From Pardosa pseudoannulata (taxonomy: Eukaryota > Arthropoda > Arachnida > Araneae > Lycosidae): DNA of 64,000 bases. Below the pieces are notes generated by a model. It saw only the letters and a program-made list of their open reading frames with translations, was not told the origin of the DNA and ran no database searches. Below are positions 23,462 to 35,200 of the stretch, in pieces. The stretch is from the NCBI GenBank assembly GCA_032207245.1, contig CM063501.1:51839393-51903392 (forward strand), written 5' to 3'. Positions within the stretch are counted from its first letter, which is position 1; the number at the start of each line of letters is the position of its first letter. Both the position numbers and the translations under genes were made by a program.

Positions 23462-23622
23462 GTTTGGTTGGTTTGGAGCGTTATGGTCTACTTTTTGCAA
23501 CGCGATTACTGAGACCGGGACTTACTGCTTAAAGCAGATTCCGAACGTCTATGAACATCCATGTCATACTGGGATTCGGAAGGCCAGCATTCTAACAATT
23601 CGGCTATCGTTCGGGAGATTCA
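23462..23622 (-). mobile_element. tRNA-derived SINE, copy 5
   Basis: Reverse copy from the TTTGG-type tail ('gtttggttggtttggagcg') to the head ('cggctatcgttcg'). Possible 8-bp target duplication AAAGTATG / AAAGCATG on the two sides. The box B region has lost bases ('actgggattcgg'). Confidence 0.8.
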
Positions 23623-24115
23623 AAGCATGAGGAATCGAGATAAACCTTATTTAGAAAACATTTCCAATATGCGGCAGTCATAACTCCTAGCTTTAGTACT
23701 GTTAATATCTCATTATAATTATTACTATCTACAATATTTGGCCAAATAAATTCTTTAATATATAGATCTGCGTTCGTGGGCAATTTAATTATTATTAGAA
23801 AAGTACAGGTAACTGTATAATAAGAATAAATTTAAACTATTGTCAACTGACTGTCAATAATTGAAATTAGCTTCAACTATTTATAATGTCAGTAACCCTT
23901 GTAAACTAGAATTTGGCGTGGTTTCTACTTATTGGTGAGTTTGGCTTCATGGTCTTTATAACTGGGAAGTACCTATATTTCTTTGGTAAACAATATGTAT
24001 ACGAATAAAGAGTTTTTTAACATTTGTTTTAAACTTGTTTTAATGAGATGGATGACCTCTATCATGATTTTTGAACAAAATAGCAACATAACAGACTAAA
24101 ATTTTGCGAGTGTTT

Positions 24116-24402
24116 GACACAAGAACAGGGTATTCACGCCAACTTGGCGATAAAGCTCTGCACATGGTAACCTAAAACTTTTTCCTGATCTGGCCTTGTC
24201 CGCACAATTTGTGCCTATATTTTGATTTAAATTATATTGGTATCCAACTCTCCTTGAGCAACCCATTTCCTACATATTAAATTCACGAAATGTTTAAAAA
24301 AATAGATATAGTGAACCATTAATAGTTTATTTAGTTTACATTTTGTTTTAGCAAACATCACCAGTAATTTCACCATATTTGCCAAGGAATACCCTATTTT
24401 TA
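24116..24402. mobile_element. MITE family A, copy 4, internally deleted, reverse
   Basis: Ends 'gacacaagaacagggtattc' and 'gaataccctatttttaagt' are inverted relative to each other and match family A termini. Internally it carries 'ttggtatccaactctcctt' and 'tagtgaaccattaatagttt', also found in copies 1-3, but in reverse order and with a central deletion. Confidence 0.75.
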
Positions 24403-25206
24403 AGTATTACACTTTGCGAGATTTGACGCTTCTGGATAAAGTATTTTCAGCTTCGAAATATATTTGGATTTAATAAGCATTGAAGTTAAAAAAATTCGAT
24501 TTATATAAGTATGCAATAATACTATTGGACAAAAGAACATAACAACTACTGTTTCTCTCAATTTATGGGTCAAAATTAAATTTTTGTGACCCCCAATATT
24601 TCGTTCTGCGATCCCAAATGTGATTGTGTCCCAACGGTTAAGAAACGCTGGTACAGAAAAGTACTAAGCCATAAAAAGAAAATATTTTAAGCAGATAACT
24701 CAAATTAACAGAAGAAACAAGTATATTAAATACTATGTTCATATTGTTTTTTTATGAACAAACGCTATTGTATTTAACAAATATTAAAATACTTAAATAA
24801 CCCAACTTTAAGAAAAGTCCACTAAATTTCCAGTAATTTAAATTATCAATTTACTTAACCTGGTATTGAAAAAAAAAATGGACTACTCTTAAGAGCGGAA
24901 TTGCTATTTTTATGTATTATTATATTTTTGTGTTTTTAAGATCTCCTTAATTTTTAATTCTTAATTGCTGATTGATTCTTAGTTGCTGAATTCTTAATTG
25001 CTGATTTTAGTGACTCTTTAATCTAGAAGAACTTGTATTACGTTTCTTCCCAGAATGCAACCCATAAGAAAAATAAATCTTGGTTTAAATACCCTTCGTA
25101 CTGAAAAAAATTGTGATATTCCAAACCAACCAACTACCCATAAGAGCAAAATTGGTATTTTACATACCTTGATAATTAACCAAAAAAGTACGAAAAACCA
25201 ATTTAC

Positions 25207-25271
25207 CCAGGGATGAAGTGAGGTTCCGGAACTGGTTTGTCGTATCTACCTGTTCTGCTTACTCGGGACAT
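25207..25271 (-). CDS. CIMIP2-like: CIMIP2 (FAM166)-like protein, exon 1 with start codon
   Basis: ATG at 25271-25269 on the minus strand opens 21 codons plus two bases, ending at a consensus donor (CCTGG|GTAAAT). The encoded start is MSRVSRTGRYDKPVPEPHFI, then P and the first two bases of a Gly codon; splicing to 23012 gives GGA-TAT-ACA-GGC, i.e. G-Y-T-G. The family signature IPGY is thus split across the intron and restored in phase, the strongest evidence that both exons are real. The ATG is the only in-frame one near the signature and sits the expected 15-20 residues ahead of it. The gap is a 2,194-bp intron full of mobile DNA. No promoter motif could be assigned; the Helitron at 25578-26228 begins ~300 bp upstream of the start codon. 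Confidence 0.75.
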
Positions 25272-25577
25272 AGCTAATTATTTTATTTTTTTATCTGCGC
25301 TAGTAATCTGAAATTTAAACTATAATCACCATCTTTAAAATTTGGGAAGTTGATCTCGCTAGATTTATTTTTGTTTACTTTGAATTTATGCCAACTGAAT
25401 TACAACTCGAGCACGAGTAAACATAACTCTTGAAATTGAAGTCCAATTTTATCTGGTAATTGAAGCGCGTTCAGAAATATAGTTCGTTTAAAACTCCCTG
25501 TTTTGTTGTCCGCATTTTCAGGATTGTTGGTGTAATTTTGTGTTATACTGTTGGGGAGATTTTTGAGCATTTATTAA

Positions 25578-26228
25578 CTAGCATATAGCCCGTCATATGA
25601 CGGGATCAGTAAAATTTTCAATTTTCCAAAATTCTAAAGTACCTTATGTGGCAGGTAAAAAATGGTTTGTTGTTTGGCTGAGAATTATTTTGCAACAAAA
25701 AATAATCAATGATTCAATTTAAAATTATCACATATATACTTAATCTATTATTTAAGGCAAATATAAAAGAAAATTATTTACGTCATATCTAAGTTCAATG
25801 ATAAAACGTATGAAAACAAGGCATAATTTAAATAATTTAAAATAAGAAATGATTCAATGAGATGGTTAAAAGAATGACGTCATAATGCTAAAAAAAATTA
25901 TTTTACCTATTTATTATGGGATAAATTGATAAATTTAATCGCCTGCTCTTAACCGGGGAAAACAGGAGTTGAAATAATGGCCTTAAAAGCTCGAAAAGAG
26001 GGGAAGGGGTGGATTTCGAAAGTTTTAAAGAAGGCAGTATTTTTCGCTGTGATATGAAGCATATTTATACGAATTTATTTTAGAATCGGATCTATAGTTT
26101 AGGAGAAGATAAACATTATTCTCTTTGAATTTTGCTAACTATGGATGCTTCTATCCATTCCAGGTCCAACCACTTCATAAAATCGAGGACAGACGGACAG
26201 ATAACTTAGGCTATTATTATGTAGGGGA
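25578..26228 (-). mobile_element. Non-autonomous Helitron, copy 4, internally deleted
   Basis: Minus-strand orientation: the 5' end is A|TCCCCTACATAATAATAG (reading down from 26228), and the 3' end is hairpin CCCGTCATATGACGGG, seven bases, then CTAG at 25581-25578, followed by T. It lacks about 350 bp relative to siblings, including most of the pol-like segment; the break falls near 'gagaattattttgcaacaaa'. The plus frame at 26125-26313 is read through its 5' end and is not a gene. It lies ~300 bp upstream of the CIMIP2-like start codon and could affect its promoter. Confidence 0.92.
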
Positions 26229-27691
26229 TGAAATGTTTAGTTTCTCTCTTGCTTCCTTATTTAGCTTTAATCGTAGATTTAACTTTAAGTCTAATAAGGG
26301 TTATGCACAATAAAGTCACAACCACGTGATGCATGCATTTTGCTTTTTCCACCTGCTCGCTCTCCCATGGAGAAGCGTGAATGGTAAACGTTTGGTCTAA
26401 TTTTTTTTCTATTTCTTTACCTTAATATTTTACATTGCACATAAATTGAAATGGCTTCTTCCGTTTTTGGAAGTACACTACGCATGCAAATACTGTTGAT
26501 TTCAACAAAACCGCATATAAGAAATTAGAAAAAATGCATGCATGATTTTTCAACTGGACGGATAAAGTAAGCAAAAGGGATGGATCCAACCCGCTGGCCG
26601 GCATTCGCCCACCTCTGATATATACCTACATACATTATAGAAACTGACTCATTTGTTGGCAGATATATGCCTTGACAGTTTTGTTTTCATTAATATATAA
26701 AATTAAACTGTTTTAATATCTGATTTAATTTTTATCCAAAAAAATTTCTTGCTCGAAATTGTTTTTCATTTTTTCCTTCTTTTTGATTTTTTAATTTTGC
26801 CCCCCCCCCTTTTTTTTGAATCTGTGCCAGAGTACTGCCAAACAAAGTGTTCGTCCGACCCTGCGTCACCCAAACTTTTATGAAAAAAAATGATTGTATT
26901 TAGCCCGAAAATGATTATTTTAGATTGTAAAGTAATAACTAAATGATATTGAAAAGTATTAATCCCTGGTTTTTATCAATACATGAAATTAGTTACTAAC
27001 ATAATGTTCAGTAAACTCCAGCAAACATCTAAATTTATTAAAATGTAAATTCTGTAGTGGTGACATCTAGTGTCGAATTTAAGAACATATTCCTAATAAA
27101 CTGATAAAGGTTTTACATAATATAATTTTGGCCATAATTCAAACATCTAATAAAATTACCCCAAAATAAAACAGAAAGAGCAGCCAAAGATTAGGTATTT
27201 ATTCAAATTATAACTAATTATGGCGTCAGCAAACTTATTTAAAACAGTAATTCCTTTACAAATTAATGACATTTTGAAAATAAATAATCCCCCCACACTA
27301 AATAACTTTGAGAAATTATTTAATAATTAACCTGGAATAGATATTTTTTACACTTTTTGATGTTTCAATGTACTTTTGTTAACATATTTATGATTATTAT
27401 TTAAGAATAATTGCAAGCAGGAGGTCTGAAATTGATTTTTTAAAGTTTTACTGAATTAAGTATAGTTTAAGGGTTATTCAAATTCGTAATGTTATTTAAA
27501 TTATTTGATTATCATTTAATCGTTTATCTTTATTTTCTTCACATAAATAGTATAATCCTTCAAGAAATATTTTATTTGGATAGAGTTATAGTGCTGCCAT
27601 CTAGTGTACTTTGAATGTAATGTTTAAAATCTTTATATTAATAAATTCAGAAATTTTTTCTGAAACGTAATACGAGAGACAAAAGTTTGCA
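26229..27691. other. Unassigned DNA, no supported gene
   Basis: A moderately GC-rich patch at 26300-26620 ends 'cggcattcgcccacctctg', which in reverse resembles a hAT terminus (CAGAGGTGGGCG), but no partner end was found. Two short 'catctagtg' motifs (27065-27073 and 27599-27607) are noted in the findings. Otherwise AT-rich. Confidence 0.4.
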
Positions 27692-27728
<37 letters not shown>

Positions 27729-27729
27729 A
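27692..27729. repeat. (CA)n microsatellite
   Basis: CA repeats with one A insertion. Confidence 0.95.
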
Positions 27730-28432
27730 AGTTTCATTTCTATATTTACCTTATCTAGATATATAGATATATATTAAAAAAAAGTCACTGAAGATAAACA
27801 TGGGGTTACACCAATTATTCTTTACCTTTTCCCTATTGTTTGCTTTTAAAAGAATGTTTTTCTTCCTTGATGTCCCCATGTTTTTCTCAATAACATACAA
27901 AATGAATCATAATAATAAAAGATACAATGAGCATAAATAACTAGTGGACAAGAATTTAAGAAATGGAAAAAAGGACTTATTCATTTTATCATTTTATATT
28001 TTACTATGCTTTGTACTATTATCTTGTATAAATTTGAAATTATAAACGAAATTTCAGAATAATTATATATAATATGTTATAATTGATGATTTTATTGAAT
28101 ACGTATAATTTTATCCTCGATTTACTTATATTTATTTCTGTATAATATAAAGCATGATGTATAAATATAATCCAAAAATTCAAACCAAATGATATTTGTA
28201 GCATGCGATCTATCAGTTATTAGTTATTTAGTAAGTTCATAGATGGAGCTACTGTGGCAGATATTAAGAAGGCATTGATATAGCTCCTCCCCATAAAACA
28301 GATAATCCTGTTTTCCCGGTCTTGATTTTTACATGCTTTTAAATTTAATCGTTCTTTATCTGATAGGAAAGCTGTTGAATTTTATGCAGTCATACCTATC
28401 GATGAATCAACTATTCAATTTCTTTCCATGGG
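27730..28432. other. AT-rich DNA, no gene seen
   Basis: No supported feature. The last ~200 bp may belong to the same old element as the frame at 28433-28711. Confidence 0.4.
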
Positions 28433-28711
28433 TTGATTGAATCATGTTGGGGAATTTTGAAACTGAAAATTCTACGCAACATGTTATGTACTACATCCAA
28501 AATCTTTCCACGTTATTTTGCCGAAGTATCTTGGAAATACGTTAATAAAAGTGAAGACCAGTCTTTGGCCATATTGCACGACATTCATATTGCATATTGT
28601 TTAATGATCCTTTTAAAGACTAATTTTGCTTTTGTTTTTGTAAAGTTTAAGATATCCGCCTACAAAACGGAAGTATCAACTTCAGAACCGGAAGCTGTGA
28701 AAGCCTTTTAA
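28433..28711 (+). pseudogene. Possible DDE transposase C-terminal relic
   Basis: A 92-codon open frame without an ATG start. Its first part, IESCWGILKLKI followed ~20 residues later by FPRYFAEVSWKYVN, resembles the end of ISXO2/IS1595-type (Merlin-like) transposases, where the last catalytic Glu lies in an IExxW motif and a Y-AE-xW stretch follows. The expected upstream HTQ and Asp-containing region could not be read. The second half (Phe/Lys-rich) shows no family features. A generic transposon relic fits the surroundings; the exact family is uncertain. Confidence 0.35.
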
Positions 28712-29417
28712 AGAGCAGTTTTTGGACAAAACTTTTTAAATTTTCAGGAAGATTAGTTTAAACATTTTTCTAGTATTTTTAATAATTAGGAACTTGGCAA
28801 TTAGAAAGTTTTGGAGCAAGAAAGTGTGGGGAATTTTAAACATGTATTTTAATTTTTTAATAGTTAAAGTTGTTTTCATAAACTTGAAATGCGTTTTTTT
28901 CAGTAAGGTATAATAAAATGTTGAAACTTGAAATGTGATTTCTCAAAAAGTTCTTAAAATATTTTGTTGAAAATTATTATGAATGCTTTTGATAGTATTT
29001 ACTAGTAAATGACCTGAAAGATTTAAATTTGGATAATTTTTAATGATGTTATACTCATAGTTAGATGTAAAGGTAATGAAAATTCGTTAAAAATTCAATG
29101 TGTATGATTTTGAAGGACCAAAATGTTTTACCAAATGTAAATTTAGCAAAGATTTTAGGTGATTCACTAGTCCAGTGTATAAGAAATGTGTTGAATCAAA
29201 AATATTGAAATAATTTAATTTATTAAAAAATTAGACCTTTTGAAAACCCTCAATTTTTTTACTAAATTTTTCTCATTTATTAGAAATTTTATAAAAACTT
29301 CTCAAGGAATAAATTTAAATGAAATTCTCTATGATTGTATAAAAGATAAATCTAAAAATGTAAAAACATGGACTAGTTTCTACGTTTAAAGAAAAATGTT
29401 CTCCGAACATTGGTAAT
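28712..29417. other. AT-rich DNA, no gene seen
   Basis: No supported exon, repeat end or RNA gene. Confidence 0.4.
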
Positions 29418-29507
29418 TTCTTCGTTTTCGAATTATCTTGTCGTTTTCCTCCTCATGTATGGGTTCCCCTTTACATTTAGGCAATCCTACAATACGCTGT
29501 CGTCTAA
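29418..29507 (-). pseudogene. Partial duplicate of CIMIP2-like exon 2
   Basis: About 90 bp match positions ~22800-22890 of exon 2 in the same orientation. The peptide RRQRIVGLPKCKGEP then EEENDKII corresponds to RRQRFAGLPKSKGEP then EEEDDKII. The frame stays open through the matched part, with both silent and replacement differences. Homology stops on both sides without splice sites, and the IPGY and GMTY signatures are absent. It lies ~4.1 kb upstream of exon 1. It is best read as a fragment of a segmental or retroposed duplication; an exon of a diverged tandem paralogue is less likely. Confidence 0.7.
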
Positions 29508-29962
29508 GCAAATTCCTACGCCCCTCAACAGCGTTCTCATAGTTCTAAAACTACCTACGAGGCTTATGTACTACCTATGAGGCAATGGTGTAACTGGATT
29601 CCATGGGTTGAGTCCTCTAATTCAGAGATTTCTAACAGCAAGCATAAAATTGACAACGAGCAGAAGATAAAAACAACTGAAAGAGGAAAGAAATAAATAG
29701 TAGGGTGAATTTGTGAGTTCATGATACAAAAATCTAGAGAGTACATAGTTTAGGAATAGAAAACTCAAAGTTTTTCTGGCCAGAGACATCCGTACTCTTT
29801 GACGGCGAAGGGTGAAATGATTACTTTTCATTTTTTAGGCCTTTCACCTGAGCACGGGAGGATCAATTGGGAGGACACGATCAATCAAATTATTGGGATT
29901 ATCATGATGGAAAATAGTACGATTTCATGATGTATGGCCAGTTTTATATATTGGTAATATTT
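29508..29962. other. Unassigned DNA, no supported gene
   Basis: The overlapping minus frames at 29564-29746 and 29622-29831 are Leu/Phe/Ser-rich with no recognisable features. Confidence 0.4.
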
Positions 29963-30410
29963 AAGAATATGGTATCCCTTGGGATATTTGGCGAAGTTAT
30001 TGGCGATATTTACTAACACACAAATGTATTCCATTCTTTGTATATCTTGCTTTTTTTTGATACTTTAATTGATGCAAAATGTGACATTATAATAATATTA
30101 TATACTTTTACTTAATTAACCCAACCTACTTAGAATACAGACATTTATATTTACTGTAAATTTATATTTTTATTTATGGCAAAATTATCCCTAGTGAACC
30201 ATTAATGGTTCACTATATCTAATTACTTAAGTATTACACGCATTTAATATGTAAGGAAAGACTTTCAAAAGGAGAGCTTGATACAAATATAATATAAATT
30301 AAAATATAGAAGATACAGATTATTTAGATAGGTGAGATCAGGAGAAAATGTTAGGCTATCCTGCCCAGAGCTTTCCTGATAAGTTGGCGGGGGTACCCTA
30401 TTTTTGTGTC
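29963..30410. mobile_element. MITE family A, copy 3
   Basis: Left end 'ttaagaatatggtatccctt' and right end 'ggcgggggtaccctattttt' form imperfect inverted ends. It is uninterrupted where copy 1 holds the Helitron: 'aaaatgtgacattataataatattatata'. The interior has the 22-bp perfect palindrome AGTGAACCATTAATGGTTCACT at 30193-30214, altered in the other copies. The plus frame 30348-30590 runs out of its right end and is not called. Confidence 0.8.
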
Positions 30411-30902
30411 CCACATATATTTTCTGACATTTTTAAACATTTTGTGAATGGTGTTTTAATTTTTTATAAGGACAAAACACAAAAATTAAAGATCTTGGCC
30501 AAGAATGGCCAAAAGCCTTCCTCTATTGACAGCAACAGTGGGGTTGTAATTGACAACAGTATTAATTTAGTCATTATTTATGAAATTTAGTAGCATGTTT
30601 AAGCAAGAAATTTGGAAGAATAAGAATATTTAATTCTTCATGAATTTTATTGTTTCGAAAGTACTAGGGAGGATTAATAACTTTCGTTTTTAGTGTTAGT
30701 TAAGATTTTAATATTAGAATATACTGCATAGGAGCACATTCGAGAGTCATAGATAATAATGGGAAGTAAAAAGGAAGTGTAAATGAGCAGCTTATTTTTA
30801 GTAGTCATTTTGCAAACGCGAGAAATTAAGATTTACAAAGATTGCTTAGCGTTTCTATATAAAACTAGCTTGGCCATTCGATTTTTTAAATATTCTTCAT
30901 CC
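30411..30902. other. AT-rich DNA, no gene seen
   Basis: No supported feature. Confidence 0.35.
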
Positions 30903-31480
30903 AGGCTCTGATTGTCTGCCTGAGAAGCAGTTATGAATGTAGAGGTAGAGCTACGTTACCACCGAGTCTTAGATTAGGATAGGTGAAAATTCTCATAGCA
31001 CAACTTTTCTGTCAAGTCTTTCTGGGAAAAATGACTTCTGCCCAAACATTGGAAACACGAGAGCGCCGTTGCTCAACCTCAGTACTTGTGAATGTAAAAA
31101 CGATAGTTCTTGTAATCGAATGTAAGCCGCATCGCTGTAACTGCCCCCTTTTTGAATAAATGTTATTAAATATCAAATGTCGTTTAATCCCCAGGTTCTG
31201 ATTGGCTTTCAGAGAAGCAGTTATGAATGTAGAGGTAGAGCTACGTTACCACCGAGTCTTAGATTAGGATGGGTGAAAATGCTTGTAGCACAATTTTGCC
31301 AAGTGTTTCTGCGAAAAATAACTTATGCCAAAACACTGGAATCATGAGAGAGCTGTCTTGGAACCTCAATACTTGTGAGTGTAAAAACGATAGTTGTTGT
31401 TATAATCGAATGTAAGCTGCATCGCTGTAACTATCCCATTTTAAATAAACGTTATTAAATATCGAATGTCGTTTTAATCG
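30903..31480. repeat. Two tandem ~290-bp units, possibly LTR-derived
   Basis: Units at 30903-31192 and 31193-31480 share long identical blocks, e.g. 'gagaagcagttatgaatgta', 'gtagagctacgttaccaccg' and 'aatgtaagc.gcatcgctgtaact'. Each ends with an AATAAA-type signal (near 31157 and 31444) followed by 'gttattaaatatc'. The unit length, GC-richer body and poly(A) signal would suit a short LTR or the 3' end of a retroelement, but no TG..CA ends or target duplication were identified. Confidence 0.8.
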
Positions 31481-31487
31481 TCACGTA

Positions 31488-31677
31488 AGGGCTGTTACTC
31501 ACAGAGACCCTAAATGATCGGAATATTCAATTTTGTCAACTAACTACGTCATTTTGACGAAAATCCCTCCAGAATAGCAAAAGCTTCCATCTTCGACATA
31601 ACCCAACTTGCTGAAATTCACTTCTAGTGACGTCATTAGATAATTAGTTGTGTAGATGATCGCCGTGAGTAGCAGCC
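31488..31677. mobile_element. Small MITE with inverted ends
   Basis: Left 'ggctgttactcacagag' and right 'cgccgtgagtagcagcc' are inverted complements with few mismatches, about 190 bp apart. Weaker complementarity continues inward ('caactaactacgtca' versus 'tgacgtcattagataattagttg'). Target duplication and superfamily not determined. Confidence 0.6.
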
Positions 31678-32289
31678 AAGATGTAGAGGAATAGTTACAC
31701 TGTTTCAAAGTTTTAATTTGTGTCCTTGATAAACAAACTACGCTCAGTTAATGGTAATTTATTAAATTATAACTACAAATGCTAACCTCGATTGCAAGAA
31801 AATTTATGAATTTTTCATCAATTGAAAAATTAAATAAATGCGAGGCGACTACCAACTTTTCGAAAATCATCTGATAAAAATCTGGGTAAATAAATGGTAT
31901 GTTAAGCATGCATACAACGCTTATCAGGTATTTCATCAATGAATTCTATCTTGATGGCCTTCAAAAGTTTAAAAGATCAATATCAAATTACGAAATATTT
32001 CACTTTAAATGAAGCATGCCAAAACATTCAAATAAAATTTTCAATATACAGCATTTTATAAACGCGTTCCATATGTGCAAAACTAAATAATGTTGATATC
32101 CATTTTAAATTTAAACGAGAAAGTACTCGTTATGCAATCCGGAACAGGCATAAACTAGTCAGAAATCTCAACTACGTGAGCAATTGCATAATAATCTATT
32201 TAAAAAATGTAATCTAGAAAAGAAAATCTGTCTCGAATGTCAGAAAGCCTATGTAATAGTTTAGAGCTACTTTTTGCTTTTTTTGTTCA
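31678..32289. other. AT-rich DNA, no gene seen
   Basis: The minus frame at 31748-31939 has no supporting feature. Confidence 0.35.
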
Positions 32290-35200
32290 TCGTCATAAAA
32301 CATTTGTCTTGATAGGCGTATAACTAGCTTATTATTGCTATTTAACATTTGACATGTGAGAATAAAGAACTGCTTTTGATGTTTCTTCGACTTTCAGTCC
32401 TCATTCGACCTTGCGCTTTGTAAAGTAAATTGTAATGACAGATCTTTGAAAGAGACTTTCTAATATTTGCCGTAATAAATTGTATGCTTAAATAGTTGAT
32501 TAATGTTCGTTAAATATATTATACGCAGTTTATAGTTTTAATCGTTATCACGTTACTAGCGTTAAAAAATGTAATAACTTATTGGTGAATTTAAATATTT
32601 GACACATAGGAATAAAGAACTGCTTTATTCTTTAAAAGGGTAAATTACGTGCAATGTCTGTTATAGACAGTTCAAAGTTTTAATCTTTACCAGGATATTG
32701 CTTTTACACACACAATAACTTATTGGTGCTTTTAAACATTTGACTCCTAAGAATAAAAAACTGCTTTATTCGTTAAAATATGGTTGATTATGTTCAATGT
32801 CTGTTATATAAGAAATTTATAATTTTAATCTTTATCTTTTATTGCTTTAATACGCGTAAAAGCTTAAGGATGTCTTTAAGCATTTGACACGTAAAAATAA
32901 AGAAATGCGTTTTTCGTTAAAATGTTTCATTACGCCCAATGCCTGTTATATATTACAGACAGTTCATAGTTTTAATCTTTACTAGGATATTGCTTTAATA
33001 TGCATAATAGCTTATTGGTACTTTTAAACATTTGACTTGTAAGAATAAAGAACTGCTTTATTCTTTAAAATATGGTTGATTATGCTCAATGTATGTTATA
33101 TATTATAAGCTTTTTATAATTTTAATCTTTATCCCGTTATTGCTTTAATATCATAAAAGCTTATTGGTGTTTTTATATATTTGACACTTAAGAATAAAGA
33201 ACTGCTTTATTCATTAAAATGGTTCATTACGTCCAATGTCTATTATATATTGTAGACAGTTCAAAGTTTTAATCTTTACCAGGATATCGCTTTAACACAC
33301 ACAATAGCTTATTGGTGCTTTTAAACATTTGACTCGTAAGAATAAATAACTGCATTATTCGTTAAAATATGGTTGATTACATTCAATGTCTGTTAAATAA
33401 GCTTTTTATAATTTTAATCTTTATCTCATTATTGCTTTAATACGAATAAAAACTTATTGTTGCCTTTAAACATTTGACACGTAAGAATAAAGAAGTGTTT
33501 ATTCATTAAAATTGTTTATTACGTCCAATGTCTGTTATATATTGTAGACAGTTCAAAGTTTTAATATTTACCAGGATATCGCTTTAACACTCACAATAAC
33601 TTATTGGTGCTTTTAAACATTTGACTCCTAAGAATAAAAAACTGCTTTATTCGTTAAAATATGGTTGATTATGTTCAATGTCTGTTAAATAAGCTTTTTA
33701 TAATTTTAATCTTTATCTCATTATTGCTTTAATATCATAAAAGCTTATTGGTGTTTTTATATATTTGACACGTAAGAATAAAGAAGTGTTTATTCATTAA
33801 AATTGTTTATTACGTCCAATGTCTGTTATATATTGTAGACAGTTCAAAGTTTTAATATTTACCAGGATATTGCTTTAACACACACAATAGCTTATTGGTG
33901 CTTTTAAACATTTGACTCGTAAGAATAAATAACTGCATTATTCGTTAAAATATGGTTGATTACATTCAATGTCTGTTATATATTAGCTTTTTATAATTTT
34001 AATCTTTATCCCGTTATTGCTTTAATACGAATAAAAACTTATTGTTGCCTTTAAATATTTGACACTTAAGAATAAAGAACTGCTTTATTCATTAAAATGG
34101 TTCATTACGTCCAATGTCTATTATATATTGTAGACAGTTCAAAGTTTTAATCTTTACCAGGATATCGCTTTAACACTCACAATAACTTATTGGTGCTTTT
34201 AAACATTTGACTCCTAAGAATAAAAAACTGCTTTATTCGTTAAAATATGGTTGATTATGTTCAATGTCTGTTATAAAAGATTTTTATAATTTTAATCTTT
34301 ATCTTTTATTGCTTTAATACGCGTAAAAGCTTATTGATGCCTTTAGACACTTGACACTTAAAAATAAAGAAATGCTTTTTTCCTTAAAATGTTTCATTAC
34401 CCCCAATGTCTGTTATATATTGTAGACAGTTCAAAGTTTTAATCTTTGCCACGATATTGCTTTAATACACACAATAGCATATTGGTGCTTTTAAACATTT
34501 TGCTCTTTAAAGCACATTTTTATTGACTCGTAAGAATAAAGAACTTCTTTATTAGTTAAAATTTGGTTGATTATGCTCAATGTATGTTATATATTATGAG
34601 GTTTTTATAATTTTAATCTTTATCTTTCATTGCTTTAATGCGCGTAAAGCTTATTGTTGCCTTTAAACATTTGACACGTAAGAATAAAGAAGTGTTTATT
34701 CATTAAAATTGTTTATTACGTCCAATGTCTGTTATATATTGTAGACAGTTCAAAGTTTTAATCTTTGCCACGATATTGCTTTAATACACACAATAGCATA
34801 TTGGTGCTTTTAAACATTTGACTCTTGAGAATAAAGCAGTTCTTTATTTTTATTGACTCGTAAGAATAAAGAAGTTCTTTATTAGTTAAAATTTGGTTGA
34901 ATATGTTCAATGTATGATATATATTATGAACTTTTTATAATTTTAATCGTTATCCCGTTATTGTTTTAATACGCGTAAAAGCTTATTGTTGCCTTTAAAC
35001 ATTTGACACGTAAGAACAAAGAACTGCTTTATTCATTAAAAATGGTTTCATTATGCAATGTCTGTTATATATTGTAGACATTCAAAGTTTTAATCTTTAC
35101 CAATATTGCTTTAATACACACACATAACTTATTGGTCTTTAAACATTTGACTCGTAAGAAAAGAACTTTTTTCGTTAAAATAGTTGATTATGTTCAATGT

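Larger units (their letters stand above)
23111..24650. mobile_element. Degenerate hAT-like element in the CIMIP2-like intron
   Basis: The left end CAGTACTTCTCAAATTTTTT and, on the minus strand, the right end CAGCGTTTCTTAACCGTTGG resemble the common hAT terminus CAGNGNTTCTYAA. The flanks 'gtataaaa' and 'gtacagaa' could be an 8-bp target duplication with two mismatches. No transposase frame remains. A SINE (23462-23622) and a MITE (24116-24402) have inserted into it, so it is the oldest layer of this intron. Confidence 0.55.

Noticed and set aside
26125..26313. 62-codon plus frame
   Set aside because: It reads the antisense of a Helitron 5' end and its flank.
26600..26620. CCCACCTCTG, like the right end of a hAT element
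   Set aside because: No left end could be matched.
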